Shown: piece after piece, positions 49,533 through 59,747 of the stretch
Position numbering within the stretch: position 1 is the stretch's first letter
Layout: every line of letters begins with the position of its first letter
Assembly: GCF_012489685.1 (NCBI RefSeq)
Contig: NC_080046.1
Span: 38,961,176 to 39,025,175, forward strand
Reading direction: 5' to 3'
DNA from: Lotus japonicus
Lineage: Eukaryota; Streptophyta; Magnoliopsida; Fabales; Fabaceae
Length of the DNA stretch: 64,000 bases
Notes under the pieces: generated by a model
What the model was told of the DNA's origin: nothing
Databases searched by the model: none
What the model saw: the letters and a program-made list of their open reading frames with translations, nothing else
Position numbers and translations under genes: made by a program

Positions 49533-49929
49533 AGGTATGCACAAGTTTCATAGGATGTTTGGATTTGTATGAACCATTTGGCATGTGCTAGAATTGAGAA
49601 TATCAAATTTTGGCATCTTGAGTTATGAAAATGCATGAAACATGTCTTTAGAGGCCTAAGATTATGAATTTTTGATAAATCATGCTTGACTATTGAATTA
49701 TAATACTTGTACAAGTTTCAAATGTTGAATGAATGAGATTAGATCAATTGACTTGCTTAAAAAGTGAAGAACTCAAAATTTGACACCTTCACTTCTGAAT
49801 TTAAGAGTTTTATTTTGAGTTCTGATTAAATGTCAATTTGATAATTTGATTGTGGATACTTGAATGATAGAGTAGGTATGAAAAAAAAATTAACATGCTT
49901 TTAGATGATGTTTGTGTAGTTGAAGAAGT

Positions 49930-50610
49930 TGATAAGTGCCAAATTCACCATTTTTTCCATCATAATTTAGGCACTTATCTATTTCCATAGATTACAAAAC
50001 AAGCTTACAAGAGAAACCAGACGAAGTGTTGATTCCGTGCCGTCCTCGCCGTGTTACTTGGTCGATGGGAGTTATTGGAACCTTAGAAGCCTTCTCTACT
50101 TTTTTCTCTGCCTGTTTTTTCTCTATTTTTCGTGAACCCCTGTTTCTATGACTGAAATTGGGCTTTATAGAGTTCTAAGATCTGGACAGGGTGCTTAGCG
50201 CCGTGTTTCTTCATGCTAAAGGAGTTTCCACCGCTATAGGACTCTTAGCACCCTATTCTGGGCGCTTAGCTCCCTGTTTCTTAAAAGGAAGAGTCATTCA
50301 ACCAACTTGATGCTTAGCGCCTTTGGACACATGCTAAGCATAACTTGAATAGTAAGGTTGATTCCTTGATATTTTAAAGTTTTTGAGTGAGATTCTTCAT
50401 GGGCTAGGTTCATTTCTTCATTTATAAGCTTCCTTTTATCCAAATCATGCACTTTTTCTAATGTTCTTCAATCTATAACTCAAATTCAGATCAGAATCAT
50501 TTTCTGCATAATCTACTTAAAAGAGAGTTAACTCATAAGAAATTTCTCATAATTATAATAGATAAGTGCCTAAAAAATGATGGAAAACATGGTGAATTTG
50601 GCACTTATCA
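49930..50610. mobile_element. LTR-like block (solo LTR or foldback), copy 1
   Basis: Begins TGATAAGTGCCAAATTCACC and ends GGTGAATTTGGCACTTATCA, so the ends are TG...CA and also an inverted repeat of about 49 bp (with 'catcataatttaggcactta' inside the left arm). The interior holds several GCTTAGCGCC-type motifs, which recur in legume gypsy LTRs. No 5-bp target duplication was found, so solo LTR versus foldback element is unresolved. Confidence 0.55.
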
Positions 50611-50644
50611 TTTACACAAATCTAGGTTCAATAAATCAAACGTT

Positions 50645-51074
50645 GATAAGCTTCCATGTTGATGGCACCAATTTCCACAAAGCCCACTTTGACTTGTGCA
50701 AGATCATATGGGGCAGTACTGAAGTCAAAGCCAAAGCAAAATCCAAATCCAAGTCTTCTTCCACTGAAGCAGAAGAAGAAAACCCAAACTCAAACTCTAA
50801 TGCAATGAACGTGACTTCTTCTTCTTCTACAAAGAACGTGAAATCTGACAAGCAAGGGGTGAACAGTGATGTAGAGGCAAGTTTGCTTTTGAGGAATGTA
50901 ATGTTTATGCACAGGTTTCATTGGATGTTTGGATATGTATTAACCAATTGGCATGTGCTAGAATTGATAATATCAAAATTTCGCCTCTTGAGTTATGAAA
51001 ATGCATGAAACATGTCTTTAAAAGCCTAAGATTATGAATCTTTGGTAAATCGTGCTTGAGTATTGTATTATAAT
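50645..51074 (+). repeat. Detached partial copy of the 540-bp monomer
   Basis: Runs from 'catgttgatggcaccaattt' through the Lys/Ser-coding part to 'tgcttgagtattgtattata'. It lacks the segment 'gttggattgttgatttagag', where 'gtttatgcacaggtttcatt' joins directly. It carries an open frame (50577-51008), but its N-terminal part comes from the LTR-like block. Confidence 0.85.
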
Positions 51075-51298
51075 ACTTGTACAGATTTCAAATGTTGAAT
51101 GAATGAGATTGGATCAATTGACTTGCTTAAAAAATGAAGAACTCAAAATTTGACCCCTTCACTTGTGAATTTAAAGGTTTTATTTTGAGTTCTGATAAAA
51201 TGTCAATTTGATACTTTGATCGTGGATATTTGAATGATAGAGTTGGTTTGAAAAAAAATTAACATGCTTTTAGATGATGTTTGTGTAGTTGAAGGAGT

Positions 51299-51981
51299 TG
51301 ATAAGTGTCAAATTCATCATGTTTTCCATCATATTTTAGGCACTTATCTATTGTCATAGATTGCATAACAAGCTTACAAGAGAAACGAGACGAAGTGCTG
51401 ATTCCGTGCCGTCCTCGGCGTGTCACTTGGTCGATGGGAGTTATTCTAACCTTAGAAACCTTCTCTCCTTTTTTTCTCTGCCTGTTTTTTCTCTCTTTTT
51501 CATGAACCCCTGTTTCTGTGACTGAAATTGAGCTTTATAGAGTTCTCAGATCTGGATAGGGTGCTTAGCGCCTTGTTTCTTCATGCTAAAGGAGCTTTTA
51601 CCGCTATAGGGCTCTTAGCACCCTATTTTGGGCGCTTAGCTCCCTGTTTCTTAAAAGGAAGAATCATTCAACCAACTTGATGCTTAGCGCCTTTGGACAC
51701 ATGCTAAGCATAACTTGAGCAGTAAGGTTGATTTCTTGAGATTTCAAAGTTTTTGAGTGAGATTCTTCAAGGGCTAGGTTGATTTCTTCATTTATAAGCT
51801 TCCTTTTTATCCAAATCATGCACTTTTTCTAATGCTCTTCAATCTATAACTCAAATTGAGATTGAAATCATTTTCTGCATAATCTACTTAAAAGAGAGTT
51901 AACTCATAAGAAATTTCTCATAATTATAATAGATAAGTGCCTAAAAAATGATGGAAAACATGGTGAATTTGACACTTATCA
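51299..51981. mobile_element. LTR-like block, copy 2
   Basis: Second copy of the block at 49930-50610, with the same ends and GCTTAGCGCC motifs, generated by the 1.37-kb duplication. Its flanks are the same as copy 1, which shows that the block was duplicated with its neighbours and did not transpose twice. Confidence 0.6.
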
Positions 51982-52143
51982 TTTACACAAATCTAGGTTC
52001 AATAAATCAAACGTTGATAAGCCTTATCCGGTTATCCCAAAGGTTAAGAAACTTGTGTATGCAAGCCAATTTTGGCATCTTAGTTTATGAAATGTGATAT
52101 TTATTCTTGGTTTAAATAATCTGGAGGTCCCTGAAATTGTATG

Positions 52144-53124
52144 TGAAGGTGTGAAAAACGACTACAAGGGGGGGTTGAATAGCGTTTTCAATATAAAAAC
52201 TTTCCCCTTAAGATTTAAAGTAAATCTTTTCGGTTTCTCTAAGATAGATGGTGCAGCGGATAAAGATAGAGAGAAGAGAGAAGCACACAAGTATTTTATC
52301 CTGGTTCACTTGATAAATCCCTCAAGCTAATCCAGTCCACCCGTTAAGGTGATTTCTTCCTTCTTAGAATGAAGGTAATCCACTAATCAGATAATTGTTA
52401 CAACTGCACTTGAAACATACAAGTGACTAACAATACACTGACTTAGCTCACACTAAGATTCACTCTCTTAGTCTTCTCTAGGATCCGATCAACCTTGATC
52501 TCCTAAAGGAATCACCACTAAGATTCACTCTCTTAGTCTTCTTAAGGATACTGACCTACCCGGTCCCTTAAGGAAAATCAAACAACTGTTTGAAGTTGGT
52601 GTTTACAAAGGTTTGCTTCTAAATAAGCTGAGTGTAAACTAAATAAGAACAGATGAAGAAAGTAGAGGCTTGAATCTTTTCTTGTATTGCAGCTCTGGGT
52701 TTCTCTCTCTTAGCTTTCTTCTTTTCTTCAGCCTTTTATAGTCCAAGGTGCAAAGGATATTATTGTTGAGAGAATATGACCATTGGAGGGCATTTCTGGA
52801 ACTTCCAGAACCTGCTGTGGCTGAACCTTGGTAGGTAGGCTTGTCAGAATAGTACACTGCTCTTGTACTTCTTGATAGAGACATTTGCCTTTAACCAATG
52901 ACATCTGATCAGAGTTATGCTTCGTGTTGGAACTTGTGAAGCTTGGTGATCAGAGTCAGAGGGATGCTTGGATCCTCTAACCTTCGTAACTTCTGCTTCT
53001 GGACCTTCAGAGCTTCTGGACCTTCAGAGCCTCTGGTCCCTCAGAGCTTCTGGTCTTCAGATCTTCTGATCCTCAGATCTTCTGATCCTCTGATCTTCTG
53101 ATCCTCTGATCCTCAGATCCTCTG
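52144..53124 (-). mobile_element. Inverted, truncated Sirevirus LTR
   Basis: About 980 bp that is the reverse complement of the LTR at 53125-54328. Shared phrases, for example, are 'aagaaggaagaaatcacctt' and 'gatcaaccttgatctcctaa' read in opposite directions. It starts with the LTR's 3' end (TGAAGGTGTGAAAAACG). Its 5' end is missing where the plus-strand element begins, so the latter was inserted into it. The lost part would be expected beyond the 3' LTR, outside the window. Repeated TCTGATC/CTTCAGA motifs at 53000-53120 belong to its U3. Confidence 0.85.
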
Positions 53125-54328
53125 TGTAAGATCAAGTTTTGATCGAGTAGTACAACTCTATGTTTTGATGATTACAAGTTAATCTTTTGAACAATTGTGG
53201 TACTCTAACGTGTTTTTCTGAGTGTGCTATTTACAGGCTCTGACCTCAACTCAATCTCACACAAATCAGAAGCACTGTGTATAAAGGGTAACCCAAGCAA
53301 CGCTTTCGCATTCACCATGTTCAGTATGAACAGTGGAAAAGCTTCAGAAGTTCTGAAGCTATACAAACTCTGATGTGGACTCAGTCGCTAGAAGCTCTGA
53401 AGATCCAGAAGTTCTGATAACCAAGAAACACTGAAGGTTCAGATGTTCTGATGGTGTAGAAGACTCTGAAGATCCAGAAGCTGAATAGTGGAAACTCTGA
53501 AGTCCAGAAGCAAGAAACTCTGAAGGCCATGTTCTTCCCTCTGAGTTCAGAATCAGAAGATACAATGGTCAGAGGATCTGTGCTTTCCCTCTGACTCTGA
53601 TCAACCGGCTTCACAAGTTCCAATACGAAGCATTCCTCTGATCAGAAGTCTCCTAGGTTAAAAGGTCAAGTCGCTATCCAAGTACAAAAGCAAGTGTACC
53701 TTCCTGACGACCTACCTAACGTTCTCAGCCACAGCAGAAGCTGGATTTTCCAGAACTGCCCTCCAACGGTAGCATTTCCCATGCAACGCTCAACCCTAAT
53801 CCTTGGAGTATATATAGAGGCTGAAGATTGAAAGAAGCAGAAAGAAGAAGTAACACATACGCGCAAGACATATTCAAAATATTCTAAGCTTTCTTTCATC
53901 TGAAATTCATTGAGTTTACTATTAGCTTTTTAGAAGCAAATCTCTTGTAAACATTTCTTTGATAAACAGTTTGTTTAGTTCCTTTAGGAGATCAAGGTTG
54001 ATCGGATCCTAGAGAAGACTAAGAGAGTGAATCTTAGTGTGAGCTAAGTCAGTGTAATTGTTAGTCACTTGTAGGTTTCAAGTGCAGTTTTACTCTTACC
54101 TGATTAGTGGATTGCCTTCATTCTAAGAAGGAAGAAATCACCTTAACGGGTGGACTGGAGTAGCTTGAGTGATTTATCAAGTGAACCAGGATAAAATCCT
54201 TGTGTGCTTCTCTATCTCTTATCTTTAGCACTTAAGTTCTCGAAAGATTTGTCAAAATCTTTAAGGTGGAAGTTTTGTACTGAAAACGTTATTCAAACCC
54301 CCCCTTTCTACCGTTTTTCATACCTTCA
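53125..54328 (+). repeat. 5' LTR of the Sirevirus
   Basis: 1204 bp, TGTAAG...TTCA. It contains many degenerate TCTGAAG/CCAGAAG/TCAGAG motifs (53330-53640), a TATA box (53809-53816), and a pyrimidine-rich end just before the PBS ('acccccccctttctaccg'). Most of it is duplicated in inverted orientation just upstream. Confidence 0.9.
53809..53816 (+). promoter_or_regulatory. TATA box of the Sirevirus LTR
   Basis: TATATATA in 'cttggagtatatatagaggc'. It would place the transcript start about 30 bp downstream, in 'gaagattgaaag', making R/U5 about 480 bp long. Confidence 0.65.
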
Positions 54329-54330
54329 AT

Positions 54331-54342
54331 TGGTATCAGAGC
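54331..54342 (+). promoter_or_regulatory. Primer-binding site, initiator tRNA-Met type
   Basis: TGGTATCAGAGC, complementary to the 3' end of plant initiator tRNA-Met, two bases after the LTR end. Standard for copia elements. Confidence 0.9.
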
Positions 54343-54400
54343 GCAAGTTCTGATTACCACACCTAACAGTGTTCAGTGATCCGGGCCGGTGTGAAAAACA

Positions 54401-56311
54401 ATGGCTGCCACCACCAGTGAAACTCAAAGAGATGGTTACAATGCAAAGCCTCCTATGTTCGACGGTCAAAGGTTCGAATATTGGAAAGATAGACTGGAAA
54501 GTTTCTTTCTGGGTTTCGATGCAGATCTCTGGGATATTATCGTGGATGGCTACGAGCGTCCAGTTGATGCAGATGGCAAGAAGATCCCAAGGTCAGAGAT
54601 GACTGCAGATCAAAAGAATCTGTACTCACAACATCACAAAGCAAGAGCAATTCTTCTAAGTGCTATTTCCTATGAAGAGTACCAGAAGATTACAGATCGT
54701 GAGTTTGCTAAAGGCATTTTTGAATCTCTGAAGATGTCTCATGAAGGAAACAAGAAAGTCAAAGAATCAAAGGCATTGTCTTTGATCCAAAAGTATGAAT
54801 CCTTCATCATGGAGCCAAATGAATCCATTGAAGAAATGTTCTCCAGATTTCAATTGCTTGTAGCTGGCATACGACCTCTCAACAAGAGCTACACAACAAA
54901 AGATCATGTCATAAGGGTCATCAGGTGTCTTCCTGAAAGTTGGATGCCCTTGGTGACTTCAATTGAGCTCACGAGAGACGTTGAGAATATGAGTTTAGAA
55001 GAACTCATCAGCATTTTGAAATGCCATGAGCTGAAGCGCTCAGAGATGCAAGATCTGAGGAAAAAGTCCATAGCCTTGAAATCCAAATCTGAAAAGGCTA
55101 AGGTTGAGAAGTCAAAGGCTCTTCAAGCTGAAGAAGAAGAATCTGAAGAAGCATCAGAAGATTCTGATGAAGATGAGCTGACTCTGATCTCCAAGAGACT
55201 CAACCGCATCTGGAAGCACAGGCAGAGCAAGTTCAAAGGCTCTGGAAAGGCAAAAGGAAAGTATGAGTCCTCAGGCCAGAAGAAGTCTTCAATCAAGGAA
55301 GTCACATGTTTTGAGTGCAAAGAATCTGGGCACTACAAAAGTGATTGTCCAAAGTTGAAGAAAGACAAGAAGCCAAAGAAGCACTTCAAGACCAAGAAGA
55401 GTCTGATGGTGACATTCGATGAATCAGAGTCAGAGGATGTTGACTCTGATGGTGAAGTCCAAGGACTCATGGCCATTGTCAAAGACAAAGGAGCAGAGTC
55501 AAAGGAAGCTGTTGACTCTGACTCAGAATCAGAAGGAGATCCTAACTCAGACGATGAAAATGAGGTATTTGCTTCTTTCTCTACCTCTGAACTGAAACAT
55601 GCTTTGTCTGATATCATGGATAAGTATAACTCTTTATTGTCTAAGCATAAAAAGTTGAAAAAGAACTTATCTGCTGTCTCCAAGACTCCTTCTGAACATG
55701 AGAAAATTATTTCTGATTTGAAAAATGAAAATCATGCTTTGGTAAATTCTAACTCTGTGCTTAAGAACCAGATTGCTAAGTTAGAAGAAATTGTTGCCTG
55801 TGATGCCTCTGATTGTAGAAATGAATCTAAGTATGAAAAGTCTTTTCAAAGATTCCTAGCTAAAAGCGTGGATAGAAGCTTAATGGCTTCAATGATCTAT
55901 GGCGTAAGCAGAAATGGAATGCATGGCATTGGCTATTCTAAACCAATTAGAAATGAGCCTTCTGTGTCTAAAGCTAAATCCTTGTATGAATGCTTTGTTC
56001 CCTCTGGTACCATATTGCCTGATCCTGTACCTGCTAAAGTTGCTAAACATCCTCTTAAAAAGGGATCCTTCTCTATGACTAAATATCATGCAAATATTCC
56101 TTTAAAATATTATGTTGAGACACCCAAGGTGATCAGAACCTCTGGGGTAACTAACAAAAGAGGACCCAGAAAGTGGGTACCTAAGGACAAGATTATCTAT
56201 GTTGCAGATATCCTTGATAGCTCCACTGAAACACCAATCATGGTATCTGGACAGTGGATGCTCGCGTCACATGACGGGAGAAAAGCGTATGTTCCGAGAG
56301 CTGAAACTTAA
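54401..56311 (+). CDS. gag: Sirevirus Gag (capsid/nucleocapsid), 636 aa
   Basis: Packages element RNA into virus-like particles. The first part ([17 protein letters not shown], then [17 protein letters not shown] and [16 protein letters not shown]) is the UBN2/retrotrans-gag fold. A CX2CX4HX4C zinc knuckle ([14 protein letters not shown]) is at residues 303-316, followed by a Lys-rich stretch and Glu/Asp/Ser-rich segments. A coiled-coil-like region ([19 protein letters not shown]) follows. The frame is intact and runs past the start of the pol frame, overlapping it by 113 nt. The C-terminal 25 or so codons read the same DNA that encodes the protease active site in the other frame. The start is the ATG 58 nt after the PBS. 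Confidence 0.92.
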   Translation: MAATTSETQRDGYNAKPPMFDGQRFEYWKDRLESFFLGFDADLWDIIVDGYERPVDADGKKIPRSEMTADQKNLYSQHHKARAILLSAISYEEYQKITDREFAKGIFESLKMSHEGNKKVKESKALSLIQKYESFIMEPNESIEEMFSRFQLLVAGIRPLNKSYTTKDHVIRVIRCLPESWMPLVTSIELTRDVENMSLEELISILKCHELKRSEMQDLRKKSIALKSKSEKAKVEKSKALQAEEEESEEASEDSDEDELTLISKRLNRIWKHRQSKFKGSGKAKGKYESSGQKKSSIKEVTCFECKESGHYKSDCPKLKKDKKPKKHFKTKKSLMVTFDESESEDVDSDGEVQGLMAIVKDKGAESKEAVDSDSESEGDPNSDDENEVFASFSTSELKHALSDIMDKYNSLLSKHKKLKKNLSAVSKTPSEHEKIISDLKNENHALVNSNSVLKNQIAKLEEIVACDASDCRNESKYEKSFQRFLAKSVDRSLMASMIYGVSRNGMHGIGYSKPIRNEPSVSKAKSLYECFVPSGTILPDPVPAKVAKHPLKKGSFSMTKYHANIPLKYYVETPKVIRTSGVTNKRGPRKWVPKDKIIYVADILDSSTETPIMVSGQWMLASHDGRKAYVPRAET

Positions 56312-59303
56312 GCCTGGAGGCGAAGTTGGCTTCGGAGGAAATGAAAAGGGTAAAATTGTTGGTACTGGTACTATTTGTGTAGATAGTAGCCCATGCATTG
56401 ATAATGTTTTATTGGTAGACGGCTTAACACATAACTTATTGTCTATAAGTCAATTAGCTGACAAGGGTTATGATGTTATATTCAATCAAAAGTCCTGCCG
56501 GGCTGTAAGTCAGATCGATGGCTCTGTTCTATTTAACAGCAAGAGGAAGAACAACATCTATAAGATCAGATTATCTGAGTTGGAGGCTCAGAATGTGAAG
56601 TGCCTTCTGTCTGTTAATGAAGAGCAGTGGGTATGGCATAGACGGTTAGGGCATGCCAGTATGAGAAAGATTTCTCAGCTGAGCAAGCTAAACCTTGTCA
56701 GGGGCTTACCCAATCTGAAGTTCGCTTCAGACGCTCTTTGTGAAGCATGTCAGAAAGGCAAATTCACAAAAGTCCCTTTCAAGGCAAAGAATGTTGTCTC
56801 AACCTCAAGGCCGTTGGAACTTCTGCATATCGACCTTTTTGGACCAGTGAAAACTGAGTCTATAGGTGGCAAGAGATATGGGATGGTTATCGTTGATGAC
56901 TATAGCCGCTGGACATGGGTAAAGTTTCTAACCCGCAAGGATGAGTCTCATGCTGTGTTCTCTACCTTCATTGCTCAAGTGCAAAACGAGAAGGCTTGTA
57001 GGATTGTGCGTGTCAGAAGTGACCATGGTGGAGAGTTTGAGAATGACAAGTTTGAGAGTCTGTTTGATTCCTATGGAATTGCACATGATTTCTCTTGTCC
57101 CAGAACCCCTCAACAAAATGGTGTTGTTGAGAGGAAGAACAGAACTCTTCAGGAGATGGCTAGAACCATGCTCCAAGAAACTGGCATGGCTAAGCATTTT
57201 TGGGCAGAGGCAGTAAATACAGCATGTTACATTCAGAACAGAATCTCTGTGAGACCAATTCTGAATAAGACTCCTTATGAATTGTGGAAGAACATAAAAC
57301 CCAACATTTCTTATTTTCATCCTTTTGGCTGTGTTTGTTATGTTCTCAATACTAAGGATATATTGCATAAATTTGATGCTAAGTCTTCTAAGTGTCTATT
57401 ACTTGGTTATTCTGATAGATCTAAAGGTTTTAGATTTTATAATACTGATGCTAAGACTATTGAAGAATCTATTCATGTTAGATTTGATGATAAGCTTGAC
57501 TCTGACCAGTCAAAGCTAGTTGAAAAGTTTGCAGATTTAAGCATTAATGTTTCTGACAAAGGCAAAGCTCCAGAGGAAGTTGAGCCAGAGGAAGATGAAC
57601 CAGAGGAAGAAGCTGGTCCCTCTAACTCACAAACTCTGAAGAAGAGCAGAATCACTACAGCTCACCCTAAGGAATTGATTCTAGGCAACAAAGACGAACC
57701 AGTCAGAACCAGATCTGCCTTCAGACCCTCTGAAGAGACCTTGCTGAGTCTGAAAGGATTGGTGTCCTTAATTGAACCCAAGTCCATAGATGAAGCTCTT
57801 CAGGACAAGGATTGGATTCTGGCCATGGAAGAAGAATTGAATCAATTTTCCAAGAACGATGTTTGGAGCTTAGTGAAGAAGCCTGAGAGTGTCCATGTTA
57901 TTGAAACGAAATGGGTATTCAGAAACAAGCTGAATGAGAAAGGAGATGTAGTCAGAAATAAGGCAAGGCTAGTTGCTCAAGGCTACAGCCAGCAGGAAGG
58001 AATAGACTACACTGAAACATTTGCTCCAGTAGCAAGACTGGAAGCAATCAGACTGTTGATCTCTTTCTCAGTAAATCACAACATAGTTCTACATCAGATG
58101 GACGTAAAGAGTGCCTTCCTAAATGGTTATATCTCAGAGGAAGTCTATGTTCATCAACCCCCAGGTTTTGAAGATGAAAAGAAACCAGACCATGTGTTCA
58201 AATTGAAGAAATCACTCTACGGTCTGAAGCAAGCTCCCAGAGCATGGTATGAGAGACTTAGCTCATTCCTTATGGAGAATGAGTTTGTAAGGGGTAAAGT
58301 AGATACAACTCTTTTTTGCAAGACTTATAAAGATGATATCTTAATTGTGCAAATTTATGTTGATGATATTATATTTGGTTCTGCTAATCAATCTCTATGC
58401 AAAGAATTTTCTGAGATGATGCAGGCTGAATTTGAGATGAGTATGATGGGAGAATTAAAGTACTTTCTGGGAATACAAGTTGATCAAACACCAGAAGGAA
58501 CATATATCCATCAGAGCAAGTACATTAAAGAACTTCTGAAGAAGTTCAATATGCTGGAATCTACAGTGGCCAAGACTCCAATGCATCCTACATGCATTCT
58601 GGAGAAAGAAGATAAAAGTGGTAAAGTATGTCAGAAGCTCTATCGTGGCATGATAGGTTCACTTCTATACTTAACTGCATCTAGGCCAGACATATTATTT
58701 AGTGTTCATTTATGTGCTCGATTCCAATCAGATCCAAGGGAAACCCACTTAACTGCTGTTAAGAGGATCCTAAGGTATCTGAAAGGCACCACTAACCTTG
58801 GCTTGATGTATAAGAAAACATCAGAGTATAAGCTTTCAGGTTATTGTGATGCTGATTATGCTGGAGATAGAACAGAGAGAAAAAGTACTTCCGGAAATTG
58901 TCAATTTCTGGGAAGCAATCTAGTCTCATGGGCAAGCAAGAGGCAATCAACCATTGCACTATCAACTGCAGAGGCAGAATATATCTCAGCAGCAATATGC
59001 AGCACTCAGATGCTCTGGATGAAACATCAGCTGGAGGATTATCAGATCCTTGAGAGCAATATCCCAATCTATTGTGATAACACTGCTGCAATCTCATTGA
59101 GTAAGAATCCTATCCTACATTCAAGGGCAAAGCACATTGAGGTAAAGTATCACTTTATTAGAGATTATGTGCAGAAGGGCGTACTTCTTCTGAAGTTTGT
59201 TGATACTGACCATCAATGGGCAGATATCTTTACAAAGCCCTTAGCAGAGGATAGATTTAATTTTATTCTGAAAAATCTAAACATGGACTTTTGTCCAGAG
59301 TGA
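56199..59303 (+). CDS. pol: Sirevirus Pol (protease, integrase, RT, RNase H), 1034 aa
   Basis: Makes cDNA and inserts it into the genome. Domains: aspartic protease [13 protein letters not shown] (DSG at 18-20); GAG-pre-integrase [15 protein letters not shown]; integrase catalytic triad D212, D275, E311 with the D-35-E spacing; [22 protein letters not shown] blocks [59 protein letters not shown] and YVDD at 720-723; RNase [10 protein letters not shown] (from 882), KSTSGNCQF and [10 protein letters not shown]. No lesion is seen, so the enzyme set may be functional. The frame is +1 relative to gag. The ATG at 56199 exists, but expression as a Gag-Pol fusion through a frameshift is more likely than free initiation. 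Confidence 0.94.
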   Translation: MLQISLIAPLKHQSWYLDSGCSRHMTGEKRMFRELKLKPGGEVGFGGNEKGKIVGTGTICVDSSPCIDNVLLVDGLTHNLLSISQLADKGYDVIFNQKSCRAVSQIDGSVLFNSKRKNNIYKIRLSELEAQNVKCLLSVNEEQWVWHRRLGHASMRKISQLSKLNLVRGLPNLKFASDALCEACQKGKFTKVPFKAKNVVSTSRPLELLHIDLFGPVKTESIGGKRYGMVIVDDYSRWTWVKFLTRKDESHAVFSTFIAQVQNEKACRIVRVRSDHGGEFENDKFESLFDSYGIAHDFSCPRTPQQNGVVERKNRTLQEMARTMLQETGMAKHFWAEAVNTACYIQNRISVRPILNKTPYELWKNIKPNISYFHPFGCVCYVLNTKDILHKFDAKSSKCLLLGYSDRSKGFRFYNTDAKTIEESIHVRFDDKLDSDQSKLVEKFADLSINVSDKGKAPEEVEPEEDEPEEEAGPSNSQTLKKSRITTAHPKELILGNKDEPVRTRSAFRPSEETLLSLKGLVSLIEPKSIDEALQDKDWILAMEEELNQFSKNDVWSLVKKPESVHVIETKWVFRNKLNEKGDVVRNKARLVAQGYSQQEGIDYTETFAPVARLEAIRLLISFSVNHNIVLHQMDVKSAFLNGYISEEVYVHQPPGFEDEKKPDHVFKLKKSLYGLKQAPRAWYERLSSFLMENEFVRGKVDTTLFCKTYKDDILIVQIYVDDIIFGSANQSLCKEFSEMMQAEFEMSMMGELKYFLGIQVDQTPEGTYIHQSKYIKELLKKFNMLESTVAKTPMHPTCILEKEDKSGKVCQKLYRGMIGSLLYLTASRPDILFSVHLCARFQSDPRETHLTAVKRILRYLKGTTNLGLMYKKTSEYKLSGYCDADYAGDRTERKSTSGNCQFLGSNLVSWASKRQSTIALSTAEAEYISAAICSTQMLWMKHQLEDYQILESNIPIYCDNTAAISLSKNPILHSRAKHIEVKYHFIRDYVQKGVLLLKFVDTDHQWADIFTKPLAEDRFNFILKNLNMDFCPE

Positions 59304-59747
59304 AGATGGATCAGAACCTCTGACTATGATACTTCTTGATCAGAAGATGTCTAGTCCATAAGGTAACTCAATCAGAGTGTGTGTGCCCACTGGTACTGAC
59401 TCTGAAGCTGAGACAACAACACGTGCGTCAGAATTTCTGATGCATAGTTCCTTGTGCCCGTGTGACAGTCTGTTATGATTGCGTGTAGATATGCTTATCT
59501 CCTGTGTGTGATTGTGTATTTTACTGTTACTATCTATCTTTAATTTTCAACCGTTGATCTTAAAGTGCTTTTTGAATCAACAACGGTTATTTGATAAAAC
59601 CCACTATACACACACGTTCTCTTTCACTTCCGGTTTTCACTCTCGCTCTCTCTGCTTTTCAAAACCGCTTTTTTTCTCGATTTCTCTCTCGATCTCTCTT
59701 CATCTTTCAACCTTCATCTTCTACCTCAAACTTTCAACCTCTTCAAA
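59304..59747. other. pol-env spacer of the Sirevirus
   Basis: 444 bp with no ORF of note. A CT-rich stretch (about 59610-59740) leads to the ATG of the envelope-like ORF, resembling a leader or splice-acceptor region ('..tttcaaccttcatcttct'). Confidence 0.45.

Larger units (their letters stand above)
38037..49703 (+). repeat. Tandem array of a 540-bp unit, 20 full monomers plus partial ends
   Basis: Using the phrase 'gttgatttagagctatgcac' as junction, monomers start at 38061, 38601, 39145, 39692, 40232, 40781, 41326, 41875, 42477, 43017, 43556, 44095, 44635, 45175, 46269, 46808, 47348, 47894, 48440, 48981 and 49534 (the last partial). Spacing is 539-553 bp. The exceptions are 602 bp at 41875 (internal 57-bp insert) and 1094 bp at 45175 (548-bp foreign insert). 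Copies are all head to tail and mostly over 90% alike by eye. A plus-strand ORF (MNSNSKHLMQKVWRLKYKF..., then a Lys/Ser/Glu/Asn-rich half, ending SVMVGLLI) is full length in at least six copies and interrupted in the others. I do not recognise the family. Long minus-strand frames in each copy are likely shadows. A satellite-like or rapidly expanding gene-fragment array fits best. Confidence 0.95.
49274..52020 (+). repeat. 1.37-kb tandem duplication (part monomer + LTR-like block)
   Basis: Two units with a period of 1369-1393 bp: 49274-about 50640 and 50667-about 52011. Each consists of the second half of a 540-bp monomer plus its following AT-rich part, the tail 'acttgtaca..tttcaaatgt', and a 681-683-bp LTR-like block. 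The units end at the same 'aataaatcaaacgttgataa'. They differ at about one base in thirty by eye. Confidence 0.85.

Noticed and set aside
38037..49703. CRISPR-like or rRNA/5S array
   Set aside because: The unit is 540 bp without spacer/repeat alternation and without rRNA or tRNA motifs, in a eukaryotic genome.
38062..49714. Minus-strand frames of 61 and about 126 codons in most monomers
   Set aside because: They are repeated because the monomer is repeated. They look like low-stop shadows of the plus-strand frame, and the 61-codon one is very AT-rich. I keep only a small doubt, since both strands are open in many copies.
56928..57368. 146-codon antisense frame in pol
   Set aside because: Lies over the conserved integrase-coding sequence and has no features of its own; no promoter motif.
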